DNA of 64,000 nucleotides from Flavobacterium humi (GTDB lineage Bacteria; Bacteroidota; Bacteroidia; Flavobacteriales; Flavobacteriaceae): NCBI RefSeq assembly GCF_004745595.1, contig NZ_SRLH01000007.1, positions 128,769 to 192,768 of the forward strand, read 5' to 3'. Shown piece by piece: positions 28,172 to 37,477 of this stretch (position 1 is its first letter; each line of letters starts with the position of its first letter). The notes under the pieces were generated by a model. It saw only the letters and a program-made list of their open reading frames with translations, ran no database searches and was not told where the DNA came from. The position numbers and the translations under genes were made by a program.

Positions 28172-29674
28172 CTAGAACCTGGTTTCAGAAGTGGCAGGTT
28201 TGCTAATAAGCAATAATCCGATAAAAGTGATGATTCCGTTAACGATGATGATTTCATACGAGAAAACATAACCGTTAAACCATTTTGCCGAATGGTCATT
28301 AAGGATAAAAGTCAGCATTGGCGCTACCACGCAAATCACGGGAACCAGTTTGTCAGTAACTGTTTTGGACTTCATAAACAACCCGAAGGCATACAATCCC
28401 AAAAGCGGCCCGTACGTATAGGTCGCGACCGTAAAAATCATACTCACCACCGAACTGTCGTTCACCATATTGAAAATCAGTATCACTAAAAACATCAGGA
28501 GTGAAAAACCGATATGGACAAAATGCCTGGTCCGTACGATATTAGGTTTGTTGAGGTTTTCCGCCTTATCCATCCCAAGGAAATCCACGCAGAAGGACGT
28601 TGTCAGTGCCGTCAGCGCCGAATCGGTAGTGGCAAAAGTAGCGGCGGTAAGCCCTAATAAGAAAACGATAGCCGGGAATAAACTCAAATGATGGAAGGCA
28701 ATTTCAGGAAACAGCAAATCTGTCCTTGGTTTGCCTGTGACCAAATCTGTAGGGACTTCGATACCGTTTTTGGCAGCATACATATACAACAAAGCGCCCA
28801 CACTCAAAAAGAAAATATTGATAATTACAAAAATACCGGTAAAAGTAAACATGTTTTTCTGTGCTTCGCCAATATTCGCGCAGCTCAGGTTCTTTTGCAT
28901 CAAATCCTGGTCCAGGCCGACCATGGCGATTGTTACGAAAATCCCGCCCAGGACCTGTTTCCAGACATAATTGGCCTTGAGGTAATCTTCAAAAAAGAAA
29001 ATCTTAGAATAATTACTGTTCTTGACTTGTTCAAATGCCGAAAAAATACCCAAATCCAAGCTTTGGCACACAAAATAAATGGTCAAAAATACAGACGATA
29101 CCAGGAAAAAAGTCTGCAAGGTATCGGTAATGATGATTGTTTTCAATCCGCCACGGTAGGTGTAGGCAAAAATAAGCAACAGGGAAATCAGGACAGTAGC
29201 GGCAAACGGGATTTTATAATGGTCGAAAACATACCGCTGCAGTACAATAACGACCAGGTACAGCCTGAAAGCGGAACCGATAGTACGGCTGATCAGGAAA
29301 ATAGTGGCTGCCGTTTTGTAACTCACTACGCCTAAACGATGTTCGATATAACTGTATATAGAGGTCAGGTTCATCCTGTAATACAACGGAAGAAGGACTT
29401 TGGCGATAATGATAAAACCGATGGCATTCCCTAAAATGAACTGGAAATATTTAAACTGAAGTTCAGGATTGCCCACTTCGCCCGGTACGGAAATAAATGT
29501 CACACCCGAAAGGGCAGTTCCGATCATCCCAAAAGCCACCAAATACCATTTGGAATTTTTATTGGCCTTGAAAAATGCATCGTTACCACTGTTTTTTTTG
29601 CTGACAACATGAGAAATAAAGAACAATAAACCGAAATAAATTACGATAAGTAACAAGATGGCAGCTGGCGTCAT
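28172..29674 (-). CDS. Sodium/solute symporter (SSS family)
   Basis: 500 residues from ATG 29674 (MTPAAILLLIVIYFGLLFF), chosen over an in-frame codon at 29803 that would add 43 charged residues and run into the recR promoter. Thirteen or so membrane helices. SSS signatures: NAFFKANKNSKWYLVAFGMIG split over the first loop, GVTFISVPGEVG, the RTIGSAFRLYLVV segment, and ATFATTDSALTALTTSF in the eighth-helix region that binds Na+ in family members. The substrate cannot be told (sugar, proline, sialic acid and others are known). Divergent from recR with 150 bases between starts. Confidence 0.88.
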   Translation of the reverse strand: MTPAAILLLIVIYFGLLFFISHVVSKKNSGNDAFFKANKNSKWYLVAFGMIGTALSGVTFISVPGEVGNPELQFKYFQFILGNAIGFIIIAKVLLPLYYRMNLTSIYSYIEHRLGVVSYKTAATIFLISRTIGSAFRLYLVVIVLQRYVFDHYKIPFAATVLISLLLIFAYTYRGGLKTIIITDTLQTFFLVSSVFLTIYFVCQSLDLGIFSAFEQVKNSNYSKIFFFEDYLKANYVWKQVLGGIFVTIAMVGLDQDLMQKNLSCANIGEAQKNMFTFTGIFVIINIFFLSVGALLYMYAAKNGIEVPTDLVTGKPRTDLLFPEIAFHHLSLFPAIVFLLGLTAATFATTDSALTALTTSFCVDFLGMDKAENLNKPNIVRTRHFVHIGFSLLMFLVILIFNMVNDSSVVSMIFTVATYTYGPLLGLYAFGLFMKSKTVTDKLVPVICVVAPMLTFILNDHSAKWFNGYVFSYEIIIVNGIITFIGLLLISKPATSETRF

Positions 29675-29812
29675 TTTGGATAAGATTTTTAGTTGTGCCA
29701 AAATACAAAAAATAACGTCATCAGGATATCGGGTCATTTGTTTATTTGGAAAGAACTTTGGCAGCGGCTTTTTTAAAATATAAAAACCTAGGTGTCTAAC
29801 CATCTAAATAAC

Positions 29813-29820
29813 TACTTTTG
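29813..29820 (+). promoter_or_regulatory. -7 box of the recR promoter
   Basis: TACTTTTG ends four bases before the recR ATG at 29825, so the transcript would begin at or next to the start codon. Confidence 0.55.
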
Positions 29821-29824
29821 TACC

Positions 29825-30445
29825 ATGGAATTTTCGTCAAAATTATTGGAAAACGCAGTAAATGAAATGTCCCAGTTGCCGGGCATCGGAAAAAGGACTG
29901 CCCTGCGGTTGGTTTTGCATTTGCTGAAACAGCCTAACGAACAAGTTAGTTTTTTGGCCGAATCGCTGCTGAAAATGCGGGAAGAAATCAAATTCTGCAA
30001 AAGCTGCCACAATATTTCAGATGTGGAAGTATGTGAAATTTGCCGCAACGAAAGCCGCAACCATGCCATTGTTTGCGTGGTCGAAGATGTACGCGATGTG
30101 ATGGCTATTGAAAATACAGGGCAATTTAGAGGCATTTATCACGTTCTTGGTGGTAAGATTTCGCCTATTGATGGTGTCGGGCCGAGCCAATTGAACATAA
30201 CATCGCTGGTGGAGAAAGTAAAATTGGGAGGCGTGGAAGAAGTTATTTTTGCCTTGAGTTCCACTATGGAAGGCGACACGACAAATTTTTACATCTATAA
30301 GCAGATCAAGGAAACCGGAGTGGCCACTTCCTCGATTGCCAGAGGGATTTCGGTAGGGGACGAGCTCGAATATGCAGATGAGGTAACCCTTGGCAGAAGT
30401 ATTGTAAATAGAATTCCTTTTGAGAATTCTTTCAAAAATAATTAA
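29825..30445 (+). CDS. recR: Recombination mediator protein RecR
   Basis: RecR, 206 residues, works with RecF and RecO to load RecA at gaps in DNA. Start at ATG 29825 ([15 protein letters not shown]) aligns with the family; an earlier in-frame codon at 29792 lies before the promoter. The helix-hairpin-helix ([12 protein letters not shown]), the four-cysteine zinc finger ([16 protein letters not shown]) and the Toprim domain ([23 protein letters not shown]) are present. Usual length. Single gene at the border of the polysaccharide locus. Confidence 0.96.
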   Translation: MEFSSKLLENAVNEMSQLPGIGKRTALRLVLHLLKQPNEQVSFLAESLLKMREEIKFCKSCHNISDVEVCEICRNESRNHAIVCVVEDVRDVMAIENTGQFRGIYHVLGGKISPIDGVGPSQLNITSLVEKVKLGGVEEVIFALSSTMEGDTTNFYIYKQIKETGVATSSIARGISVGDELEYADEVTLGRSIVNRIPFENSFKNN

Positions 30446-30498
30446 TTGAATTAAATAGATTTAGGGTTTTATTTTTGCAAATGAAAAACCTATATTTG
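30446..30498 (+). promoter_or_regulatory. Tandem promoter boxes of the first polysaccharide operon
   Basis: Promoter 1: TTG 30446-30448, a 21-base spacer, TATTTTTG 30470-30477. A second -7 box, TATATTTG, lies at 30491-30498. Both precede the wza ATG at 30521 and could drive the wza-to-rfbA run. Confidence 0.6.
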
Positions 30499-30520
30499 TT
30501 TCCCAAAATTGTTGCTAAAA

Positions 30521-31312
30521 ATGAATAAAATATATAGTTTTCTGGGTGTTGTTTTTCTTTTTCTGATTACATCGTGCGTATCGAACAAAGAGCTGGTTTA
30601 CCTGCAAAAAACAAACGATTCCGGACAACAGTCAGCGGTTGAGCCTATTAATTTAAAGCCCTATCGCGTCCAGGTAAATGATATCCTGACCATAAAAATA
30701 AAAGCGCTTGATCAGAAACTGGTCGAAATGTTCAACACTTCCCAAGGCAATGCCGCGCAGGCTGTCACGCAGGATAAGTTGTATTTTGACGGGTTTTCGG
30801 TAGATGACCACGGCAATATACGCGTGCCGGTTTTAGGTGAAGTAGCCGTTATCGGACTGACATTGGACGAGATCCGGATTAAAATCGAAAAGCAACTGCT
30901 GGACCAATATTTCAACAAGGAAGCCGATATTTTCGTTTCTGTAAAACTGGCCGGGATGCGCTTTACCGTTAATGGGGAAATAAGCAGCCCGGGGACCAAG
31001 ACACTCTACCAGGATAAAGTGACAATCCTTGAAGCGATAGCAAACAGCGGGGATATTACAATTGTAGGGAACAGGAAGGACGTGATGGTCATCCGGCAAT
31101 ATCCGCATGGTACCGAAATGCATTCGTTGGATCTGACCAATGCCGATGTCATGAAATCGCCGTATTATTACATCCAGCCAAACGATTTTATATATGTTAA
31201 GCCCCTGAAGCAGAAAACATGGGGTTTCGGAGTGAACGGGCTACAGTCGTTTACAACCATTTTAAGTGCTTTTACACTATTGGTAACCACCTATTTTTTG
31301 ATAAAAAAATAA
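30521..31312 (+). CDS. Polysaccharide export lipoprotein, Wza-like (copy 1)
   Basis: 263 residues from ATG 30521 (MNKIYSFLGVVFLFLITSC); the lipobox LITSC predicts an outer-membrane or periplasmic lipoprotein. The Poly_export domain (about 50-140: YRVQVNDILTIKIKAL, HGNIRVPVLGEVAVIGLTL) and a SLBB domain (FTVNGEISSPGTKTLYQDK) are seen, with a hydrophobic C-terminal helix (LSAFTLLVTTYFLI). It forms the exit channel for an exopolysaccharide or capsule together with the kinase downstream (10 bases). Shorter than E. coli Wza (379), as usual in this phylum. Confidence 0.92.
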   Translation: MNKIYSFLGVVFLFLITSCVSNKELVYLQKTNDSGQQSAVEPINLKPYRVQVNDILTIKIKALDQKLVEMFNTSQGNAAQAVTQDKLYFDGFSVDDHGNIRVPVLGEVAVIGLTLDEIRIKIEKQLLDQYFNKEADIFVSVKLAGMRFTVNGEISSPGTKTLYQDKVTILEAIANSGDITIVGNRKDVMVIRQYPHGTEMHSLDLTNADVMKSPYYYIQPNDFIYVKPLKQKTWGFGVNGLQSFTTILSAFTLLVTTYFLIKK

Positions 31313-31321
31313 TTTCATCTG

Positions 31322-33772
31322 ATGCTTGACACAAAAGACTTTTCTTTTTTCGAATCACAAAACAGTTTTGATTTCAAAGCCTTTTTTACAAAAATACTAG
31401 GGTACTGGAGCTGGTTCCTGGTGAGCTTAATCATTGCTTTTACTATTGCGTACCAGGTAAATATCAGGAAACAGAAAATATATGGTGTTTCTACGACCAT
31501 TGCCTATAAAGAAGAAAACAATCCTTTTTTCACGTCCAATACCAGCTTGGTTTTTAACTGGGGTGGAACGTCGGACCAGGTCCAAACCCTGACCACGACC
31601 ATAAAATCCAGGTCACACAATGAAATGGTGGTAAAGGAACTGAATTATTTCATCGAATATTTAAGGCAAGGGAAATACAATATTGAAGACGCTTACGGCG
31701 AAGTGCCATTTTATGTAAATATCAATAAAAACCTGCCGCAGCTCAAAGGACATCTTATCAACATTCGGTTTGTAAGCCAGAATGAATATGAGATGACCAT
31801 CAATTTTGAGGAACCTTCCGTTGCACTGCTTAATTATACTACCGAAACAGAAAGTAAGACAAATGTAGTGGTTGGCGAATTCAAGAAGCGATACAAAATC
31901 GGGGAGCAAGTGTCATTGCCTTTTTTGCATTGGAAACTGGAACTCACGGATAATCCCGGTTTTTATGACGGGTCAAGCCACATGGTACGGTTTGCAGATT
32001 TTAATGCTACCGTAAACAAATACAAAGACATCGATATCCAGACGGATGTAAAAGGTGGCGCCATCCTGGAACTGAACCTGCAGGGGACAAACAAGGCCCG
32101 TATGGTAGATTACCTTAACGGGACGGTAAAAAAACTCATCAGCAGGCAATTGCAAGCCAAGAACCAGTTCGCGACCAACACCATTGCTTTTATCGACAGT
32201 ACTTTGGTGGCGATGGAAGGCCAATTGAAAAATACCGAAGACGAACTGAAAAACTTCAGTAAGGACAAAAATATATTCGAAGTCGAATTGGGCGGCGAAA
32301 AATACACCAGCCAGATTACAGATCTCGATGTTGAAAAAGACCTGATCAACCGCAAACTGGCCTATTACAATACATTAAAAACTTACCTGGTCAACAGTGT
32401 TGATTTTTCAAAGTTGCCTGCGCCATCAGTAGCCGGGATTGATGATCCTAATATCGTTGCCAATGTGGCAAGGCTTACGGCATTGTCGGCCGAGCGTTCG
32501 GAAATGTCCTATGCGGTTAAAAACGATAAGAAATTCAAAGACTTCGATTCGCAGATGGAAGCGCTTAAAAAAGTATTGCTCGAGAATATCTCCTCGGCAA
32601 AAGGAGCGATCCAATATGACCTTTCAGCGGTTAACAGGAAAATCGGGTTTGCGGAAAATACCATCAAGCGATTGCCGGAACAACAACAGGAATTGGTTAA
32701 AATCAACAGGAAATACGATTTAAACAAAAATGTATACAATTCGTTCCTGGAAAAAAGAAGCGAAGCAGATATTGTAAGGGCTGCCAATTTATCGGATATC
32801 CAGTTTATCGATTCTGCAAAGGATACCGGCGGTGGGCTCATGGGGCCGAAAACAAGCGTAAACTATGTGTTGGCTTTGTTTTTAGGACTGTTGGTGCCGC
32901 TTTTATTGGTTTTTGGAATTACCATAATAGACAATACCATTAAAAATACCGATGATATCACTAAACTGACCAAAATCCCTATCCTGGGTGTTGTAGGCAA
33001 GAAAAATACAAGAGGCAACCTGTCTGTGTATGAGAAGCCTAAATCAGCTTTGGCCGAAAGTTTCAGGGCAGTAAGGTCCTCATTGCAGTTCTTGTATAAA
33101 AGGCAGCAGGCAGGTTCCAAGACCCTGATGCTGACTTCTTCCATAAGTGGGGAAGGAAAATCGTTCTGTTCGATCAACATCGCTACCGTTTTTGCCTTGA
33201 GCGAAAAGAAAACCGTTATTGTCGGGCTTGATTTGAGAAAACCAAAAATCTTTGATGATTTCAATATTGAAAATACCATCGGGGCTGTCAACTACCTGAT
33301 TGGCCAGAAAACACTCGATGAAATAACGCAAGCCACTCCAATCCCTTACCTGGATTTTATCCCGGCCGGGCCGATACCTCCTAATCCTGCCGAGCTGATT
33401 ATGGGCGAAACCATGAAAGAGATGCTGGACGAGCTGAAAGAAAAATACGATTACATTATCCTGGATACGCCGCCTGTCGGTTTGGTATCCGATGCCTTGG
33501 AACTAACGCCGTTTTGTGATGCAACATTGTATATAGTGCGGCAGAATGTGACCAAAAAGGAAATGCTATCGTTGGTCAATAACAAACATAAAAGAGGAGA
33601 GCTAAACAATATCAGCATCGTATTTAACGATTTCGAGCAAAAAGCGAAATACGGTTATGGTTATGGCTATGGTTATGGTTACGGAAACTATTCGAATGGG
33701 TACCATGAAGTCGAAAAACCGGAAAACCCAATACGGGCGCTATTTGAAAGGCTATTCAAAAAAAATCGCTAA
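31322..33772 (+). CDS. Wzc-like polysaccharide co-polymerase and tyrosine autokinase (copy 1)
   Basis: 816 residues. It controls chain length and export with Wza. TM1 near residues 30-50 (WSWFLVSLIIAFTIAYQV), a large periplasmic Wzz domain with coiled coils, TM2 near 520-540 (VNYVLALFLGLLVPLLLVFG), then a BY-kinase domain: Walker A with Lys613 (SISGEGKSF), Walker A' (VGLDLRKPK) and Walker B (YDYIILDTPPVGLVSD). The tail has six alternating Tyr-Gly units (residues 777-788) and further tyrosines, the expected autophosphorylation cluster. Its stop overlaps the start of the next gene. Confidence 0.93.
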   Translation: MLDTKDFSFFESQNSFDFKAFFTKILGYWSWFLVSLIIAFTIAYQVNIRKQKIYGVSTTIAYKEENNPFFTSNTSLVFNWGGTSDQVQTLTTTIKSRSHNEMVVKELNYFIEYLRQGKYNIEDAYGEVPFYVNINKNLPQLKGHLINIRFVSQNEYEMTINFEEPSVALLNYTTETESKTNVVVGEFKKRYKIGEQVSLPFLHWKLELTDNPGFYDGSSHMVRFADFNATVNKYKDIDIQTDVKGGAILELNLQGTNKARMVDYLNGTVKKLISRQLQAKNQFATNTIAFIDSTLVAMEGQLKNTEDELKNFSKDKNIFEVELGGEKYTSQITDLDVEKDLINRKLAYYNTLKTYLVNSVDFSKLPAPSVAGIDDPNIVANVARLTALSAERSEMSYAVKNDKKFKDFDSQMEALKKVLLENISSAKGAIQYDLSAVNRKIGFAENTIKRLPEQQQELVKINRKYDLNKNVYNSFLEKRSEADIVRAANLSDIQFIDSAKDTGGGLMGPKTSVNYVLALFLGLLVPLLLVFGITIIDNTIKNTDDITKLTKIPILGVVGKKNTRGNLSVYEKPKSALAESFRAVRSSLQFLYKRQQAGSKTLMLTSSISGEGKSFCSINIATVFALSEKKTVIVGLDLRKPKIFDDFNIENTIGAVNYLIGQKTLDEITQATPIPYLDFIPAGPIPPNPAELIMGETMKEMLDELKEKYDYIILDTPPVGLVSDALELTPFCDATLYIVRQNVTKKEMLSLVNNKHKRGELNNISIVFNDFEQKAKYGYGYGYGYGYGNYSNGYHEVEKPENPIRALFERLFKKNR
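33650..33685 (+). repeat. Six hexanucleotide units encoding the Tyr-Gly tail of Wzc copy 1
   Basis: Six units of the type TA(T/C)GG(T/C/A), each coding Tyr-Gly. Four have TAT and two TAC. A unit gain or loss would keep the frame and change the number of tyrosines. Confidence 0.9.
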
Positions 33773-34752
33773 TGCAGGAGATAAAGAGTACAATATTAAT
33801 AACAGGCGGGGCGGGTTTTATCGGCTCGAACCTGTGTGACTATTTTTTAAACAAAAACTATAAGGTTATTTGCCTGGACAATTTTGCAACAGGACACCGC
33901 CATAACATTGAGCATTTATTGGGTAACGAGAATTTTACCTTAATCGAGGGCGATATCAGGAATTACGAAGACTGTAAAAAAGCGGTCGAAGGCGTTCAAT
34001 ATGTATTGCACCAGGCTGCATTAGGATCGGTACCGAGGTCTATTGCAGATCCGATTACTTCCAACGAGGTAAATGTTTCCGGTTTCCTGAACATGTTGTC
34101 GGCAGCTAAAGAAGCCAATGTGAAACGATTCGTGTATGCGGCGAGTTCTTCTACCTATGGCGATTCCGAATCATTGCCTAAAGTCGAGGGCATTATCGGA
34201 AAACCGCTTTCCCCTTATGCCATTACAAAATATGTAAACGAGTTGTATGCCGATATCTTCAGTAAAACCTATGGTATCGAAACCGTTGGCTTGCGTTATT
34301 TTAACGTCTTCGGAAGAAAACAGGACCCAAATGGCGCCTACGCTGCGGTGATCCCAAAATTCGTAATGCAGTTCATGAAGCACGAAAGCCCTGTTATTAA
34401 CGGTGACGGCAATTATTCACGGGATTTTACCTATATTGACAATGTGATCCAGATGAACGAACTGGCTATGACTTCGCAAAATCCGGAAGCAGTCAATACG
34501 GTTTTCAATACGGCGTATGGAGACAGGACGACATTGAACGACCTGATTCGGTATTTACAGGACGAGCTGGCTGTTTTCGATCCAGAAATTGCCAATGTAA
34601 AAATAATTTACGGGCCTAACAGAGCAGGAGATATCCCGCATTCTTTGGCCAGTATAGATAAAGGAAGAAAAATATTAGGTTATAACCCACAATTCTCTTT
34701 ACAGCAGGGATTACGGGAAGCTGTACAGTGGTATTGGGATAATTTAAAATAA
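33772..34752 (+). CDS. UDP-N-acetylglucosamine 4-epimerase, WbpP/TviC-like
   Basis: 326-residue SDR enzyme. The NAD-binding motif is GGAGFIGSNLCDYF; the catalytic pair is in SPYAITKYVNELYADIF (Tyr-xxx-Lys); SSSTYGDSESLP and GDGNYSRDFTYIDNV are closest to the WbpP/TviC group, which interconvert UDP-GlcNAc(A) and UDP-GalNAc(A), rather than to GalE. With the dehydrogenase four bases downstream it should supply UDP-GalNAcA. Starts by ATG overlapping the wzc stop (TAATG), so coupled. Plain UDP-glucose epimerase is less likely. Confidence 0.82.
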   Translation: MQEIKSTILITGGAGFIGSNLCDYFLNKNYKVICLDNFATGHRHNIEHLLGNENFTLIEGDIRNYEDCKKAVEGVQYVLHQAALGSVPRSIADPITSNEVNVSGFLNMLSAAKEANVKRFVYAASSSTYGDSESLPKVEGIIGKPLSPYAITKYVNELYADIFSKTYGIETVGLRYFNVFGRKQDPNGAYAAVIPKFVMQFMKHESPVINGDGNYSRDFTYIDNVIQMNELAMTSQNPEAVNTVFNTAYGDRTTLNDLIRYLQDELAVFDPEIANVKIIYGPNRAGDIPHSLASIDKGRKILGYNPQFSLQQGLREAVQWYWDNLK

Positions 34753-34756
34753 AAAA

Positions 34757-36028
34757 ATGAAAATAGGAGTTATAGGATTAGGATATGTAGGCTTACCGTT
34801 AGCCAGGTTATTTGCCACAAAATACGATGTGGTCGGTTTTGATATTAATGCCAAAAGAGTAGCGGAACTCAATTCGGGTTTGGATGCTACTTTGGAAGTC
34901 AGCGCCACTTTGCTTCAATCGGTTCTGAAAAATGAAAACTCATCGGAAATAGGCTTGTACTGCTCTACTTCCATTGACGATATAAAAGACTGCAATTATT
35001 ATGTAGTGACGGTTCCCACGCCGGTAGACAAGAACAACAAACCGGATTTGACCCCGCTTTACAAATCGAGCGAAACGGTTGGGAAGATCCTAAAAAAAGG
35101 AGATATCGTTATTTACGAATCTACGGTATATCCTGGTGTAACCGAAGAAGAATGCGTGCCGGTCCTGGAACGGGTGAGCGGATTGAAATTCAATGTTGAT
35201 TTCTTTGCAGGTTATTCGCCCGAGCGTATCAATCCGGGAGATAAGGAACATACTGTCGAAAAAATCCTGAAAGTGACCTCAGGATCCACTCCTGAAATTG
35301 GTATAAAAGTAAACGAACTATATAAATCGGTTATTACTGCCGGAACACATCTGGCGCCTACCATCAAAGTGGCGGAAGCGGCAAAAGTGATTGAAAATTC
35401 ACAGCGTGATATCAATATAGCCTTCGTAAATGAATTATCTAAAATATTCAATATCCTGAATATCGATACCCAGGATGTTTTGGAAGCAGCCGGGACAAAA
35501 TGGAATTTCCTGCCGTTTAAACCCGGATTGGTTGGCGGGCATTGCATTGGGGTTGATCCGTACTACCTGGCTCAAAAGGCCCAGGAAATGGGATACCACC
35601 CTGAAATTATCCTGGCCGGAAGGCGCCTTAACGACAGTATGGGAGAATATGTTGCTTCGCAGGTTGTAAAACTGATGATCAAAAAAGGGATCAGTATTAA
35701 CGGGGCGCATTTGCTGATGCTCGGGATTGCTTTCAAGGAAAATTGCCCTGATGTCCGAAACACTAAAATCGTAGATGTCATTGCCGCTTTGAAAGAATAC
35801 GGGATAGAAGTTACCATTTACGACCCATGGATAAATCCTGAGGAAGTCCTTCATGAGTATGGGCTGGAAACGACAACCAAATTGCCTTCGCAGACTTTCG
35901 ACGCCTTGGTTTTAGGGGTTGCCCATAAAGAATTTCTAACAACCGATTTAAAATCGTTGCAGAAACAAAATTGTGTTTTATATGATGTTAAAGGGATTTT
36001 AGGCAGCCATGTCGACGGAAAACTTTAA
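34757..36028 (+). CDS. UDP-N-acetyl-hexosamine 6-dehydrogenase, TviB/WbpO-like
   Basis: 423-residue member of the UDP-sugar dehydrogenase family. The N-terminal NAD domain is MKIGVIGLGYVGLPLA; the catalytic Cys263 lies in GGHCIGVDPYYLA; the C-terminal domain has LMLGIAFKENCPDVRNTK. The HCIGVDPYYL form of the cysteine motif is that of TviB/WbpO/WbpA, which oxidise UDP-GlcNAc or UDP-GalNAc, rather than of UDP-glucose dehydrogenases (GSCFxKD). It likely makes an N-acetyl-hexosaminuronic acid donor with the epimerase upstream. Confidence 0.85.
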   Translation: MKIGVIGLGYVGLPLARLFATKYDVVGFDINAKRVAELNSGLDATLEVSATLLQSVLKNENSSEIGLYCSTSIDDIKDCNYYVVTVPTPVDKNNKPDLTPLYKSSETVGKILKKGDIVIYESTVYPGVTEEECVPVLERVSGLKFNVDFFAGYSPERINPGDKEHTVEKILKVTSGSTPEIGIKVNELYKSVITAGTHLAPTIKVAEAAKVIENSQRDINIAFVNELSKIFNILNIDTQDVLEAAGTKWNFLPFKPGLVGGHCIGVDPYYLAQKAQEMGYHPEIILAGRRLNDSMGEYVASQVVKLMIKKGISINGAHLLMLGIAFKENCPDVRNTKIVDVIAALKEYGIEVTIYDPWINPEEVLHEYGLETTTKLPSQTFDALVLGVAHKEFLTTDLKSLQKQNCVLYDVKGILGSHVDGKL

Positions 36029-36051
36029 TTTTGCTGAAATTTTAAAATAAA

Positions 36052-36069
36052 TCTGAAGTTTGCTTCAGA
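36052..36069 (+). promoter_or_regulatory. Small hairpin before ugd
   Basis: TCTGAAG and CTTCAGA form a perfect 7-bp stem with loop TTTG in the 54-base spacer between the two dehydrogenase genes. No T-run follows. It may only stabilise or mark a processing site. Confidence 0.4.
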
Positions 36070-36082
36070 AGAAAATATACTG

Positions 36083-37468
36083 ATGAAAATTAATTCTATT
36101 TGTTGTATTGGAGCAGGTTATGTAGGAGGTCCTACCATGGCGGTTATTGCTCAAAAATGCCCGGGTATAAAAGTTACGGTTGTCGATTTGAATGAAAGCA
36201 GGATCGCGGCCTGGAATGACACTAATTTAGAAAATTTGCCGGTTTACGAACCTGGCCTGGATGAAGTTGTCGCTGAAGCGAGAGGAAGGAACCTGTTTTT
36301 TTCCACAGACGTTGACAAAGCGATTGAAGAAGCCCAGATGATTTTTATTTCGGTAAACACACCTACTAAAAATTACGGAGCCGGAAAAGGGATGGCTGCC
36401 GATTTAAAATACATTGAATTGTGCGCCCGTCAAATTGCCAGGGTAGCCAAAACAGATAAAATCGTGGTTGAAAAATCGACTTTGCCGGTACGTACGGCTG
36501 AAGCGATCAAGACCATATTAGACAATACCGGAAACGGTGTGCAGTTCCAGATATTGTCCAATCCGGAATTCCTGGCGGAAGGAACTGCGGTGCAGGATTT
36601 GCATAATCCGGACAGGGTACTTATCGGAGGGCATCAGTCCCAGGCCGGTAAGGAAGCAATCCAGGCATTGGTTGACATTTATGCGCAATGGGTGCCACAG
36701 GACAGGATTTTAACCACTAATGTATGGTCTTCGGAGCTGTCTAAATTGACCGCTAACGCATTTTTGGCACAGCGTGTATCTTCCATAAATGCTATTTCTG
36801 AATTATGTGAAAAAACCGGTGCCGATGTTTCTGAAGTGGCTAAAGCTATCGGGATGGACGCCAGGATCGGTTCCAAATTCCTGAAATCGTCCGTTGGTTT
36901 CGGAGGGTCTTGTTTCCAGAAAGACATCCTGAACCTTGTGTATATTGCAAAATCATACGGACTGCACGAAGTGGCTGATTACTGGGAACAGGTTGTGATC
37001 ATGAATGACCACCAGAAGAGCCGTTTTTCCAAAAATATTGTCAAAACACTTTATAATACGGTTTCCGGTAAGAAAATTGCGCTTTTGGGCTGGGCTTTCA
37101 AAAAAGATACCAACGATACCCGTGAATCTGCGGCAATTTCCGTAGCGACCGATTTGATCGCAGAACAGGCGCAGGTTGTCGTATACGACCCGAAAGTCTC
37201 TGAAGGACAGATTCTTTCCGACTTGAATTATTTGGAAAAAGAAGATTTACAACATATCAAAGTTATAGCCAATCCTTATGACGGCTGCAAAGAAGCTCAT
37301 GCTATTGCAGTGCTGACGGAATGGGACGAATTCAAAACATACGACTGGCAGAAAATTTACGACAGTATGCTCAAGCCGGCCTTTGTTTTTGACGGAAGGA
37401 ACATATTAGACAAGCAGCAAATGAAAGCCATTGGGTTTACGTATGTTGCCGTAGGAAGCTCTTCATAA
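36083..37468 (+). CDS. ugd: UDP-glucose 6-dehydrogenase
   Basis: 461 residues, close in form to the longer UDP-glucose dehydrogenases of eukaryotes and many Bacteroidetes. It oxidises UDP-glucose to UDP-glucuronate. Visible: [31 protein letters not shown], the active-site loop with Cys277 in [14 protein letters not shown], and [15 protein letters not shown]. It provides GlcA for the polymer or for other glycans. It is the second NAD-linked sugar dehydrogenase in the same run, with a different cysteine motif. Confidence 0.93.
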   Translation: MKINSICCIGAGYVGGPTMAVIAQKCPGIKVTVVDLNESRIAAWNDTNLENLPVYEPGLDEVVAEARGRNLFFSTDVDKAIEEAQMIFISVNTPTKNYGAGKGMAADLKYIELCARQIARVAKTDKIVVEKSTLPVRTAEAIKTILDNTGNGVQFQILSNPEFLAEGTAVQDLHNPDRVLIGGHQSQAGKEAIQALVDIYAQWVPQDRILTTNVWSSELSKLTANAFLAQRVSSINAISELCEKTGADVSEVAKAIGMDARIGSKFLKSSVGFGGSCFQKDILNLVYIAKSYGLHEVADYWEQVVIMNDHQKSRFSKNIVKTLYNTVSGKKIALLGWAFKKDTNDTRESAAISVATDLIAEQAQVVVYDPKVSEGQILSDLNYLEKEDLQHIKVIANPYDGCKEAHAIAVLTEWDEFKTYDWQKIYDSMLKPAFVFDGRNILDKQQMKAIGFTYVAVGSSS

Positions 37469-37477
37469 ATAGAAGGA

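Noticed and set aside
28688-29335. Long forward reading frame of 215 codons
   Set aside because: It lies fully inside the symporter gene on the other strand, has no recognised motif and no promoter. The symporter has strong family signatures.
29675-29803. N-terminal extension of the sodium/solute symporter
   Set aside because: The extra 43 residues are charged and unlike the family start, and the frame runs toward the recR promoter.
33650-33685. Possible CRISPR-like or microsatellite repeat
   Set aside because: Units are 6 bases with no spacers; it is a coding repeat in wzc.
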